Assembly (NCBI RefSeq): GCF_018320785.1 | Contig: NC_054865.1 | Location: 40,241,398-40,305,397 of the forward strand | Reading direction: 5' to 3' | DNA from: Cheilinus undulatus | Lineage: Eukaryota > Chordata > Actinopteri > Labriformes > Labridae | DNA: 64,000 nt | Part shown: positions 1 to 13,405 of the stretch, in pieces | Layout of the letters: every line of letters begins with the position of its first letter | How positions within the stretch are numbered: the first letter of the stretch is position 1 | Position numbers and translations under genes: made by a program | Notes under the pieces: model-generated | Databases searched by the model: none | The model's input: the letters and a program-made list of their open reading frames with translations, nothing else | What the model was told of the DNA's origin: nothing

Positions 1-1454
1 TTCATACAACATGTAACTTCAGCACTGAGGATGTCTTTGTTAATTCCACACTACACACAAGAAGAAGACCTTTATAACGGTTATATGTGCTTACATATAA
101 CAGAAAACATTTTTTTCTTTGTTTTTTTAGAAAAAGTATCTTTTGTTTGGAATGCATTTTAAGTTCCTCCAACATATTTGGGATGTGTAGGACCTGATAA
201 GGAAGTACTTTTTACCAAAAATGATGTCTAAGGACAATAGGTTCATCTTACTGCACAAGACAAAATCAATATTTTTTACTTGTAGGGAGTAATTTTCATG
301 AAGAATACGTTTTTAAAGTCCCTAAAATTTCCAAGACATTACCAAAAGTGTATGTGAAATTTCTTAAACATTCGTTTTTTTAAATAAAATTTCCTCAAGC
401 ACTCCACAGAAATTTCAGTAAAACCCCAAAATAATCCATTAAAATTTTTGAAAATTATCCTTCAAATTCCTTCAAAATATCAAAGCAAATTCTATCTAAA
501 TTTACAAATAAATTCCTCTAAAATATCATGGCAAAATTATGGATATACTGAAATAGATATCCCAAATCATCCTAACAGATTGCTTAAAATGTCCAAATTC
601 CCTAAAATTTACAAATAAATTCCCCTGGAACCATATAAAAAATATGAAATATTTCCTATCAAATTCCCCAAAATTTTCCAAAAATATCCACATAATATCA
701 TAGCAAATTTCATCCAAATTTACAAATAAATGTCTCCAAAATATCATGGCAAAATTATGAATATGCATAAACATATTTCACAAATCATCAAAACAGAATG
801 CCAAAAATTTCCAATCAAATCCACCAAAATTCATGAATAAATTCCCCCAAAAATACCATGAAAAAAATTATGGAACATTTCAAACATATTCCCCAAAACA
901 TCCAATCAGATTGCCCAAAATTTCCAATAAAACTCACCAAAAATGCCACAGAAAAAACATTAAAAATGTTTAATAAATATTCCCCAAAACATCCTAAAAA
1001 ATTCCATAAAATTTCAGATCAAATTCTGAAATATTTACAAATTAGTTCCCTAATTTTCAAATAAAAGACCTTACACTTTTCAATGTACACGCCCCTTGAA
1101 ATAAAAAAGCAAAATTAAAGCAAATACTCAGAATATACAAACATATCCCAAATAATGTTCACTTACACCTAGATTGAAATTTAAGACAATAACCTCAAAA
1201 ATATACTTGCAGTATTTATCAGTAGGTGGTAGGAAGCCAAAATTAATGTTCTCATATGTACCTGCAGGGTCTGAGGAGGCTAAAGGAATAAAACTCCTAC
1301 TCTACTGTTAAATTTCGAAGGTTTCCAGTTGTGTTTACTCGCTCTGAACATTATTTAGTCAAAAACAGTGCATTTCTAAGAATCGCACATCTTATCAAAA
1401 TACTACAGATGAATTAGAGTACTTCTCACATTAAACTGAACTGAAGTGCCTTAC
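1..1454. other. cdh16 intron, no further exon seen
   Basis: This stretch lies downstream of the second coding exon of cdh16 on the minus strand, so it should be intron running off the window. It is very AT-rich. I looked for a minus-strand exon continuing the first cadherin repeat and found none with a good acceptor and open frame. A degenerate tandem repeat fills about 500-1060 and is listed separately. Confidence 0.5.
500..1060. repeat. degenerate tandem repeat, about 110-bp unit
   Basis: A phrase close to TTTACAAATAAATTCC recurs at 501, 608, 719 and 830, so the period is about 107-111 bp. A second phrase, AATATCATGGCAAAATTATG, appears near 522 and 738, with a decayed form near 852. The units are AT-rich with scattered CCCC or CCAAA blocks. 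They have diverged so far that the array merges into similar sequence at both ends. The short open frames within it (for example 526-774 minus and 858-1064 plus) follow from this composition and are not genes. Confidence 0.7.
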
Positions 1455-1692
1455 CTTGGCTAGATACCATGGGAAAATACCATCGTAGTTTTCCGGGACA
1501 CCAATTTTAACGTTTGTGCCGAAACATGTGGGTGCAAATGTGCAAAATATCACAAACTGAAAAAGAAAAATTACACACACATCAGTGAGACAGTAAACCA
1601 AATGGATTTCGTTGTAGATGTTAAAAGGAATGAAAAGGTCTTACTATAATAACTGTGGTGAGCATTGGCGTAGGAGCTTCTCTGTCAGCCAT
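1455..1692 (-). CDS. cdh16: cadherin-16 (KSP-cadherin), first two coding exons, partial
   Basis: Coding exon 1 is 1645-1692 (ATG at 1692-1690, 16 codons; exon begins at 1698 after a CAG acceptor; donor GTAAGA). Coding exon 2 is 1455-1556 (34 codons, donor GTAAGG). Both junctions are phase 0. The 50 residues start MADREAPTPML, continue with a hydrophobic run (TTVIIFVIFCTFAPTCFG) that looks like a signal peptide, then NVKIGVPENYDGIFPWYLAK. This last part closely resembles the start of the mature chain of human CDH16 (VEVPENYGGNFPLYLTK). CDH16 is a kidney-type 7D cadherin with a short cytoplasmic tail, found on basolateral membranes and mediating calcium-dependent adhesion. The rest of the gene lies off the left edge. 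In human it sits beside RRAD, as here, which supports the call. A possible 5' untranslated exon ends at 2064 with a GTAAGA donor, but this is not proven. Confidence 0.8.
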
Positions 1693-1698
1693 GAGTCC

Positions 1699-3030
1699 CT
1701 GTAAAATGTGGCACATTTTAAACCACATGTCCTCAGACTAACAGTCAAAACAATTTCTACTTTGTTACTCATTCACCACCGTGGAATTCTTTCATACAGA
1801 TTTCAGTTTTACATATCCAACACTGAGCACTTTGACCACCTTCAATGCCATTAAGGCAACATCTGTGGCTTTAGCTAGACCTAAATAACAGTCCAGAGTG
1901 CAACTACTCCAAAAAAGTGTCTAAAATTTCACAACATAGTTTGGATTAACAATCCCAACAAAACAGCATATAAAGACAAAAACTAAAGCTAAGGCTTAAT
2001 ATGTCAAGCAGTCTCACATCTTAAACTCTTCTTCCATTTAAGACAAAAGTTTTTGAGTCTTACCTTCTCCAAATGAACCGTGTGCTCCCTCTGAGAGGTG
2101 TGAGAGGAGTTTAAATTGGGTGGAAAAATTGCGTTCTTGTACTCCTTTGGTGGATTAATGGTTAACGCTCTCGGATAAACATGCTTAACTACCTTGTTTC
2201 CTGCCTGTAAAACCAATGGCCAGTGAGGTTCCATTCCACTGATACCATCAAATGAATATTCATGCAGATGTAAATCACCTCAACAGCATCTGTTAAGTTT
2301 TTTTCTGTCCCATTCTGTCAAACACTTTGCTTCAGGAAAAACCACAGGGAAGATTTTGTTTTAACATTTTATTGAAAAAGGAAATCAACGTAAACAAAGA
2401 ATTTCCAACTCATTTCAAAGTTCACGAGACTAAAATAACTTATTGCTTTACTCATACATTCACAACCTGGATTCCATTTTTTATAGAAAAACAGAAGTTT
2501 TCTTTCATTTTTTGACTAGTCCTCAGTAACTTGGCTGAGGCACGAACCTGCGTACCACGCTTCAAGTAATCATGACTCCAAATGGCCTAGCACTGTGATG
2601 TTTACTGCATCTTTTAGGATAATGAGATGTATGTTATGCATGTTATAGTATGTACATCAATCCCCTCTGATAGAGGGGCTAAAACAATGACCCAACAGCA
2701 AGGCAACTCATTAGAAAAAAAACAAGCCTTTGTGGATTTACAAATCCACAGCAACAGCAACAGCAACATTTTTAAGGCGGACAATAAAATAAAATAATAT
2801 CAAATTAAATAATGATGACTGCAAAGCATCATGCAGGTTATCACCATTATAACGGTAATGATACAATTCTTATCAAGTCCTCTCTTTTCTTTTGGTAGGT
2901 GTCTAAAAAATAAAAAATATATTCCTGTACAGCTCTATTAGTCCTTTAGGGTTAGTGTTAAAACACACACACAGCGTCTGGTCTTTAGAGGCCAAAGAAA
3001 AAAAATTGTCCATCTGTCCCAGTCTCTTCC
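1699..3030. other. cdh16 upstream / rrad 3' flank
   Basis: No protein-coding exon is recognised here. It holds the putative cdh16 5' untranslated exon on the minus strand (ending at 2064) and the 3' untranslated region of rrad directly below the stop at 3031. It also has short simple repeats such as a CA run near 2964-2973 and a CAACAG run near 2750. The small ORFs at 2004-2234 and 2327-2515 have no recognisable homology. Confidence 0.5.
2368..2373 (-). promoter_or_regulatory. candidate rrad polyadenylation signal
   Basis: TTTATT on the plus strand reads AATAAA on the minus strand, about 660 nt downstream of the rrad stop codon. It is the clearest canonical signal between rrad and cdh16, and it would give a 3' UTR of ordinary length. 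Cleavage here is an inference. Confidence 0.35.
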
Positions 3031-5100
3031 TCAGAGAACCGTAAGGTCATGGCAGGACTTTGATTTCTGCCTGAAAGCCATCTTCTTGTTCTTGCGTGCG
3101 ACCATGCGGCCCAGAAACCGTTTGGCCTTCTTGCCGATGCTCTCTCTGCGTCTGCAGTTGGCCATACGACGTGCATTCTCCTCCTTGCTGTCTTTCCTCA
3201 AGCGAATCTGTCTGACAATGCCCTCGAATAGATCCTGAACGTTGTGATGGAGTGAGGCAGAGGTCTCGATGAACTTGCAGTCAAAGACGACGGCGCAGGC
3301 ACTTCCCTCTGCAACACAGAGAGAGAAAGGAAAATTAGCAATTTGGATTGAAATGGATCAAGAAAAACTGAGTCAATTAAGGTGTCAAAATTAAAATGGA
3401 AACCCTATCCAACAGAAAGTAAGTAAGAATAGTTTTACATTTTTTCATATAGCTCCAGTTTGCAGAGCAATCTGAACCAAGACCTGCCCTGAGCTTGAGC
3501 AATTAATGTTGGAGAGGGGGGTGGGGGTGGGGGAGGGGCTACTCAAGCTGAACCATCAATGTCAGATTTGAACATGTAATGACTCAAACATCGCTTTTAG
3601 GCTCAAATTATAGATATTAAAGACACTACACTGCCTTTCAGTTTTAACATTAATCAACTATCTATGGAAGTAAGCTTAACGTGTTGACTTACCATCTACA
3701 GACACCTCTCTGGACCGCACCAGGTCACTCTTATTGCCCACAAGGATTATGGGAATGTTCTCTGACTGCCTGGCCCGGCGTAGCTGAATCCGCAGCTCTG
3801 AGGCCTTCTCGAAGCTCGATTTGTCTGTCACTGAATACACAATAATGTAGGCGTCCCCCATCCTCATGCACTGTTCTTTCAGCCACTGGCTGTTATCCTG
3901 CAGGAGAGACACAAATTTAGCATCAGACATCAAATCAGATGTTTCGTACTCATTTTACATCCATGAATCAGTGTCGCATGAAAGGACTCACCTGTTCCCA
4001 GATGTCGTACAGCATGATTGATGCCTCTTCTTCATCTACAAGGATACATCTGTCATAAGTGTTTCCTGAAGAGAAAAATAAAAATGTTATGTTACGATGA
4101 CAGAAAGGAGTAAAGCATCTTTTTTTCTGAACTGCCATGTTTGTTGTTGTTTGTTTCCCACACTGATTTTGGCATGTTTTTGCCTTTTTGTAGTCTGTTA
4201 GAAAGCCATCAGCAGCCTTTTTCTCCCTTCAGATAAAGCGACTGTAATTTTTTCTGATAGCTGTAGTACTGAGTGCAGAGCTGGTACCTCTCTGCAGATG
4301 GAAATAGCAATAATCAATGCATGTACTCTCCTGCGTGCAATGATAAGAACCCTGTTTGCTTTTCTATTCCATCAGATGTACTTTATAGATTGTCAATTTA
4401 TCTTTTGTTCTCACGCACTAATATGAGACTTAGTAAGGCTGCAATAGCTTCCATATCATATATAAGATACCTTTTCAAATATGTTTTATTTCTGGAGTCA
4501 TACTATGCTTAAAGGTTAAGAAAAAGAGGCAAGTTGACATACAATGCCCAATATTTCAGATCTGAACCTCATCATTTAACAGTAAGGCAATAAAAATGTG
4601 CATTTTTAAAGATGATTTCATTAACCTCTGACATCCCTAATTATCACATGCATCTTAAATGAATATATTGAGTGTGGACGTGGGTTGCTAGTGTTGATGA
4701 CTCATCCTCCTCGGCATCACCATTTACCTGGTTCATCGCAGTCGTGACCAGCATCCTCAACTCCTCCAAAGACGCGTGCCAGGCTGGACTTGCCGACTCC
4801 GTGCTCCCCAAGGAGAACCACCTTGTACACCTGGGACTCCGCCTCGCTGCCGGTGGAGATGACAGAGTCAGAGGAGTCGGACGCGCAGCTGCCTCGGTGC
4901 TGCTCGGTGGGGGAGTAGGACGTGCAGCGCAGGAGGTTGGACAGCTCGTCCGTCTGACCAGTCTGTGGCATCGTGGCGCGCAGGTCCCGGTCGTCCACGG
5001 GCATGCTTCTCCGGTGTAGGTTCGGTAGATTCATGGGGAACGGCATGCTTCCTCTTCTCTTGTCCATGTTTCGCAATTTGTCACCTTTGTTCAAAGTCAT
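3031..5100 (-). CDS. rrad: GTP-binding protein RAD (RGK family small GTPase)
   Basis: Four coding exons: 4728-5100, 3992-4065, 3693-3897 and 3031-3308, all with GT-AG junctions and joining in frame to 309 aa (human RRAD is 308). The start is MTLN at 5100; in-frame sequence further upstream lies beyond an acceptor at 5118 and so is intron. The P-loop GEHGVGKS is at about 98-105. The usual G3 DxxG is replaced by the RGK-type DIWEQ (about 145-149). G4 is NKSD at about 204-207 and the ETSA-like motif at about 232-235. The C-terminus is basic and ends SKSCHDLTVL, without a CaaX box. RGK proteins bind CaV beta subunits and damp voltage-gated calcium currents. 14-3-3/calmodulin-type sites (RRGSMP, HRRSMP, SKSCHD) are visible. 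GEM is the main alternative, but the N-terminal LHRRSMPVD, LHHNVQ and KKAKRFLGR stretches fit RRAD better. Confidence 0.93.
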
Positions 5101-5367
5101 TGTGCTTCTAGTGAGGGTCTGTGGATAGATGGGACATGCGTAAATTTGGGAACCAATGTAAAAAACGCGTAAAGTCTGAATGTATTCCACAAAAATACTC
5201 CAATGAAAACGATTATCAGTGCAAATCACGTTTTAGAATTAAAACATAAGCGTACAGACTGACATTAAAATCATTTTATCCCGAAGTGCTGACCTGACCT
5301 GACCACAAGTTAACAAAATAAAAGCACAAAATTTAAAGCGTAAAAAGTCTCCTCAGTAAAAACTTAC

Positions 5368-5516
5368 TCGTCTGTGGGAATAAAATCCAACGAAGGCAAT
5401 CCAATCGGCTAATCCTCAGATTCAATCGTAGTCGTAGCTGAAAAAGCGCTTTTGCTCAAGTCTGACCACAGCCACTGCTCGCTCTGTCTATTTATATGGG
5501 ACTGAGAGTGACGTCG
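5368..5516 (-). promoter_or_regulatory. rrad core promoter and 5' untranslated exon
   Basis: On the minus strand, TATAAATAG occupies 5496-5488, and a CRE-like octamer (CGACGTCA, seven of eight consensus bases) occupies 5516-5509 just upstream of it. A start site about 25-30 bp below the TATA box would make a short 5' untranslated exon ending at 5368 with donor GTAAGT. The next exon begins at 5118, 18 nt before the ATG. A TATA box plus a cAMP-response element fits the rapid induction known for RGK genes. The exact start site is inferred. Confidence 0.65.
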
Positions 5517-6795
5517 GCAGGGATTCGCCCCAGAGAATCACGTCTCCGTTTATAATAGTGGTGCGTAAGGGTAACATCACACAGAGGAGGGGGTGTATGA
5601 CTGGAAGGGCTGAGGAATCTCCCTTCCGCATCGCCAAATGGAGCGTGTACCTCTGCGTGGGCAGCCAGAGAGATGAATCCTTGAAGAGGGAAAGCCCACT
5701 TAAAGCTAGCGTGATATAAATATTTAATATGAATATATAAGACACATTTAGAGACGGTCAAAGGGCATCCGTTTGATGCAGGATGTGAAGGAGAATGGGG
5801 GCGTAATGCAAAGACCAGATGGAAGCTTGGTGAGATGACTGCCCTGCAAGACCTCAATGTCAGTGTCAAGATAGAGTGGATGTCTTTGGTAGAATCAAAC
5901 AAAATAAAGGTGATTTGATTTAACGTGGACAGCATGACCATATTAAACAGACTTAAAAGGAAAAGCAGTATGACCTGCTTTGTTGCTGATTCTGCTGATC
6001 ACTGTCACATAAAGAGTTTATTTAAAGCATCATAACAGAACAATGACATTTTGGAAGTAAAACACATCAGAGTTCTTCACAATTTCACTCATAGTTCAAT
6101 CAGTTAGCAGCAGGCATCTTACTGAAACCAGGACCCACAAAACCACTATTCCTGTAAACACAAGGTGATCCAAACCTGGCTTTTAGGCCTCCTAGTAACA
6201 TCTTAGTTTACTGATCCATGCAGTTGTAGAATAATAAAAAGTGCATTCATTTTATTATTTAGACTTTAGCCTTCAAAATACTAAGAAATACCAAGCCAGC
6301 CTCTATTTTACTGTTGCATTATTTTATGTCTCTTCTAGCATTTTACAGGCATTTTCACACACAGTATACACCTAGCACTCAGTAGTGCTCTGCATGCAGA
6401 TGTTGATTTTTGTTCATGTCCCTGAATCCAGATAGTGTGCTGCTGCCACCATGTGGCTTCTTGTCAGACATTACAGTTGGTTCTAATGAACTTATTTGTC
6501 CTCAAAGTTGTCATTTGTGCTTTTTATTTATAAAGGAAGGGTGGATGGATCAGCATGGAAATGAGGAAAAAATTATGTGTATCAAAGCTACAAAGTCTCC
6601 CCTTGTTTCTTCACTGAACTGAAACATATGACAATTTTACCAGTGTGTTTAATTTTACTTATTATTTAGCTAAGGCAACATTTCCTGCAGGAGGACTACA
6701 TATTCTGCATGCTGGTGTTCATTCTCATACTTTGTTGCAAGCGCTCATCACCAGGCCACATCTATCCAAATGCACCAGCGTTAATTTCATCGACT
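5517..6795. other. intergenic, no gene recognised
   Basis: This is spacer upstream of rrad. The first few hundred bases are less AT-rich and could hold distal rrad promoter elements. The minus-strand ORFs at 5488-5745 and 5492-5941 overlap the rrad promoter in two frames, have no recognisable domains and are not called. Confidence 0.5.
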
Positions 6796-6799
6796 TAAG

Positions 6800-7695
6800 C
6801 TATGACTAAAAATGTTAGTCTCTATTTCTTAATGAGGAAGATTAGCTAAAAATGATCTTTGATGACTAAAACTCAGGAAAAGTAAAGAAGTAAAGAAGCC
6901 TGAACAAGACTTAAATGCAATTTAGTTTTCGGCGGACATTCAGGATCAGATTTTCCTCGCAGTGGGTGAATCTTTCAAAATGCAATGTATATGTAGCTCT
7001 TTTATCATTCAGCTGTAGAAAGCAGAGATCAAGTTTTTAAAATCATAAATTTACAACATTGTAAAGTCAAAAATTTACAAGAAACTAAACTGGAAACAGT
7101 GGCTGGATAGTCAACTTTTTGACTTTACAAAGTTTTGGTTTACATACATATGTGGCTTTTAAAGTGATAAAATATTCTTGTGAATAAATGACTTTTAAGC
7201 TTGAGATTTTTAAGTTATTTAGTTTAAAATTAACAGATACCCTTGTTTTTTTCTAGGGTGGCCGTTATACACTGTCATAATGTAGATAGTTTCTACATAC
7301 ATTTTTTTTTTTCAAGAACAAGCGTCTATAGGCCTGTTATGTTTGGATTAAAACTGATGTTTTATTTTTCTAACTGGGACCTGGGGGTAGCTTTTTCTTG
7401 GAAGTCAGTCAGGGAGGCCCTTAGGAAAAAAAGGTTGGGAACCACTGATGTGCACTATCATCATTTGGTACCAGAGGCTAGAGAATAAATATTTTTACCA
7501 AAAGTAAAGACTAAAATGTGTGCACCTTTAATTGACCAAAACTGGACAAAACATTTTTAAGTTTTTGTCAACTAGACTTTAACTATAAAGGGTGCAAATG
7601 ACTAAATGTGATCAAAACTAATAGGCATTTAATTTAAAAACAAAAACTAAGACTAAAATGAAAAATAGCTGTCAGAATTAACATTGAAATGCAGC
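6800..7695 (+). repeat. dispersed GACTAAAA-rich repeat, interrupted copy
   Basis: The outer parts (about 6800-7030 and 7500-7695) match the repeat at 28590-28900. Shared features are the TTAGCTAAAAATGATCTTTGATGACTAAA-type start, a central TCAGCTGTAGAAAGCAG and the ending AAAATAGCTGTCA. A different repeat is inserted between them. Phrases rich in GACTAAAA and ACTAAAAC typify it. The family name is not known to me. Confidence 0.6.
7035..7465 (+). repeat. dispersed repeat ending AAGGTTGGGAACCACT
   Basis: This segment aligns by eye with 35170-35685. Shared are ATTTACAACA and AAATTTACAA near the start, CACATACAT, a CTAG(GG or AGA)GGCC block followed by ATACTGTCATAAT, then GTCTA(TA or CA)GG, CCTGGGGG and the ending AGGTTGGGAACCACTGATGT. 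It interrupts the GACTAAAA repeat, so it is the younger of the two. It is probably a non-autonomous DNA element, but I saw no clean terminal repeats. Confidence 0.55.
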
Positions 7696-7984
7696 GCTCC
7701 CCTTCTCATTATTAGCCTATCATGTCACTACAGTTATTTCTAAATGTGGCTTTCTCCTTCACCTGTTCATTCATGCCATCACTGCATGTTACCCTCCATC
7801 ATTACCAAGTCTCTGAGTTCCATCCATCACCATCTTCATCCCAGCCTCAGACAACATCTTCAGCTGTCATCCAGTCAACTGTAGTCTTTGCAGTTTGATC
7901 AGCTTTTTCATCTCATCAGCCTCAACAGACATCACCAGCCTCAGATGATGCTCAGGGCAGACACACCTTACTCAGCCTATGTCC

Positions 7985-8165
7985 CTGTTGAGGCTGAGTA
8001 CCAAAGACTGAAGCCAACCAGGCACACTCACATTCACAACTACGAACAATTTACAGTCACCAACTACTCTAAGAAGCATGTCTTTGGTGGTGGGAGGAAG
8101 CCAGAGTGCCTGGGGAGAGATACCACAGATGCACAGGGAGAACATGCAAACTCTTCTAAAAGGCA
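7985..8165 (+). repeat. common dispersed fish repeat (GTGGGAGGAAGCC type)
   Basis: The phrases ATGTCTTTGG, GGTGGGAGGAAGCCAGAGT and AGGGAGAACATGCAAACTC occur in order. These are the hallmark of a highly dispersed motif found in many fish and other animals, with CACACTCACATTCACAA and CAATTTACAGTCACCAA ahead of it as usual. The sequence at 7740-7980 is rich in CATCA and CCTCAG phrases. The ORFs over it on both strands come from the repeat. Confidence 0.6.
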
Positions 8166-8800
8166 TTTCACTGATTAGCATTCTCATTTATTTTTCAGGA
8201 GTGGCTAAAGTTGTGCATGGAAGCTAAAAACACAAGTTCAGATTTGACAGAACGACACAGACTTATGTTCACTACCAAATTAAAAGCCTAACTATGATGA
8301 GACAGTAAGACATTTAGATTGGACATCACATGGCAGAGGAAATAAAAGTTGAAATAATCTCACAAAAATGCCCCAAAAGGCAGAATTACATTAGACCTGA
8401 CACATTTCCATAAGAATAACATATGCGATTTAAACTAAGCATAAAAAAAACTAACTCAGAAAAACAAACATTTTTAGATTAATATAAAAATTGAAATTGC
8501 AAAATGTAATACCTTTTTAATACCCTTTTAAATTTTTCAAAAAATTGATTTATCAGCTTTTATTACTCTAAGACCCGACAGATACACTGTAATCATACTT
8601 GGGAGATTAAAAATCTCATTATTAGTTATTTTAAAGACAAAACGTAAAAAAAACTTTAGTTTTTTAACCCATCTACGTAAGACGACATTCTGACAGAAAG
8701 TGATTTTGTTTCTCTTCTATTGGAAACTGAACATGCCGTACTGACATGAAGGACACTGAATGGACAACTGCTCCCTCTCATGGTCATAAAAAGAAGAACA
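8166..8800. other. intergenic spacer upstream of atp5mc3
   Basis: AT-rich sequence with no gene, RNA gene or clear repeat boundary recognised. The atp5mc3 promoter begins just after it. Confidence 0.45.
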
Positions 8801-8812
8801 CTTCATCATTAA

Positions 8813-8886
8813 ACCGGAAGTCAAACCTTTAGCGTGACACTGCGCATGCGCATGCTTCTCGTGTCTTCGACCTCTACTACAAACCG
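8813..8886 (+). promoter_or_regulatory. atp5mc3 promoter with ETS/GABPA and NRF-1 sites
   Basis: ACCGGAAGT at 8813-8821 is a perfect ETS/GABPA (NRF-2) site. TGCGCATGCGCA at 8841-8852 is a perfect palindromic NRF-1 site. Both are the classic regulators of nuclear genes for oxidative phosphorylation. There is no TATA box. A 5' untranslated exon probably starts just after them and ends at 8886 with donor GTAAGA. Its acceptor is probably the CGACAG ending near 9177, ahead of the ATG at 9234. Confidence 0.75.
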
Positions 8887-9233
8887 GTAAGAGCTAACCT
8901 CCTCTATCACAAACTGTGTTTGAGTTAGATAAATAATTGTGACACGTCCGTGTAAGTGCTTGCCTTTGTAGCTTTATGGACTACAGCTCTATTCAGCTTG
9001 TTTGAATTTTCAACTAGCTTGTTTTATCGACATTGTTCCGTTTGTTGCTAATCTTGACCTTAGTTGTGTGTGTCCAGTATGCACACGTTGTACTTTCTTA
9101 TTTGGCTATACATAAACAGAGATATAAAACTGCAACTTATTGTTGTTGTGTTTTATGTGTTGTTTTCTACCGACAGCAGACTCTGAAATATCGTCAGCTA
9201 ATCAGGTTGACCTGACCATTACGTCCCTTCATA

Positions 9234-11867
<2,634 letters not shown>

Positions 11868-12035
11868 ACCAGGCAGGCCTTTACAAAAGGAGAGTTTGTA
11901 AAGAGACACGTGGTAATAGGAATTAGCTGTCTGAGATGCCCTTGAATGATAGGATAATGTCAACATATTGTGATGCTTATTCTTGTTCACTGGAATCTCT
12001 CAAAAGATTGTGAATCCACAGATGTATGGAACTCT

Positions 12036-12071
12036 GGCAAAACCAAAATCATTTTAAATGATGGTTTTGCC
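12036..12071. repeat. short perfect-arm inverted repeat after atp5mc3
   Basis: GGCAAAACC at 12036-12044 pairs with GGTTTTGCC at 12063-12071. The inner bases ATCATTT and AAATGAT can also pair, leaving a three-base bulge and almost no loop. It lies about 170 bp after the atp5mc3 stop, probably within the 3' UTR, and would form a strong hairpin in RNA. It is either a tiny palindromic repeat or an RNA structure. Confidence 0.6.
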
Positions 12072-12867
12072 ATTATATTGTATATTTAATCAAATGTTTT
12101 TGTTAACAACTATTGAAGTTACAACAACAGTAAAAAGTTAATTCTCCTCTGTGTGTTTGAGTATTTGTAAATGTATTTGTTTGTAATAATACGTTTGGGT
12201 TTATTCCTGCAGGGATATAGATTCAAAAAGGGGGTGGAGCTATTTCTACTGGTAGCTACATTACAGGAAAAGTACATCCAGCAATTGGTTCTGTTTTGGA
12301 TGTTCATATCATTATCACAGGCTTGAGAGAAACAGGTAAACCAACAGCAGTTACAGTTTTAAGATTTAAAAATTAATGTAATGGTACACACATTTAACTT
12401 GAATTCTGAGGTTAACAAGTTCTAATGTTTATTTAATCAGCACTGGCTCACAGTGATCTCATTGTATAGAGACTGAAATATAGTTTATAGATTTCTGTGT
12501 TAACTTTCTTTGTCAAAAATGTTTTCCAACTGTCTTTTTTTTTTAACAAGTAAGACGAGACTAAGGCTAGCTAAAATAGGTCTTCGATAATAACTCACAT
12601 TTTGGGTCAAGGAGACCAAGGAAGACTAATATGCCAGTGCTAGACTGTCAGACAAATAATGGTATTTCTCCATTGCGCTTATGAGCTGTTGAAACGCTAG
12701 CAAAAGAGAGTAGAGAAAGCATCCAAGGTATGCCATTTTTCATCAGTATATGTAAAAATGAACTGTTAAAACAATGTTTTTTTTTAGTTTTATTAATTTT
12801 AAGGGGTGAAAAAAGTACATAGCTATTGAACTCAAAAGCATGTGTTTGCGATTTCACATAATTAATG
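12072..12867. other. atp5mc3 3' flank, no gene recognised
   Basis: AT-rich sequence. I did not find a convincing canonical AATAAA close to the atp5mc3 stop. The first ones (12911, 12936) sit in the repeat that follows. The stretch at 12540-12640 (AAGACGAGACTAAGGCTAGCTAAAATAGG) resembles an edge of the GACTAAAA repeat family. Confidence 0.4.
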
Positions 12868-13405
12868 TTTTTCAGTTCCTCATCTTATGTATTTTTCAAC
12901 AAATGCAAGCAATAAATCATTCTATATTATTACCAATAAAGTATTAGATGGATTAGACATAAATGGTTCTTTCCTGTAAGCCGGGCCTATATGTTAGGAT
13001 GACATAACATGATGAATCAGTGTGAATTACATATCTTTATCTAGTTCAATCAAAGTAGTTAATTTATTGATTTGTTTAACTTCAAGCATTTTAGCAATCA
13101 TTAAAACTAGACTGAACAATTCAGGAAAAAAATATTTTTTACTCATATTGCAGATGCACTGCTAAGTGTTGTATTTAAGGGAACGTCATTCTTATTTTAA
13201 AGCAGAAAAACATTAACAAAATAAGAAAAGTAGGAATTTAGCAAACTATTCTATAAAATTCAGTGTTTAATGTGCAGAGCATCTCTGCTGCAAAAAAAAA
13301 TGTATAAAACTTTGACACATTTTTTTAAAAAGTGCAGCTTCTGTAGTTTAAAAATTGCATTAGTACGCGATTTAATCTTAACTTTGATTGTGCAGGCTTA
13401 GCTAC
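12868..13405 (+). repeat. decayed copy of hAT-like element
   Basis: It shares TATTTTTCAACAA(T/A)(T/G)CAAGCAATAAATCA with the element at 34320-35161. Further shared phrases are GTCATTC(A/T)T, CATCTCTGCTGCAAAAAAA, a CAGCTTCTG(TA)G block and a GCGATTTAATCT ending. Its ends are decayed and no target duplication is visible. Confidence 0.6.

Noticed and set aside
500-1060. CRISPR-like spacing of repeats
   Set aside because: This is a decayed eukaryotic tandem repeat without constant repeats and unique spacers, in vertebrate DNA.
4672-5019. 115-aa plus-strand ORF
   Set aside because: It is the antisense shadow of rrad exon 1, which has splice sites and clear RGK homology.
3031-5100. GEM instead of RRAD
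   Set aside because: The two are close relatives, but the LHRRSMPVD N-terminus and KKAKRFLGR C-terminal stretch fit RRAD, as does the CDH16 neighbour.
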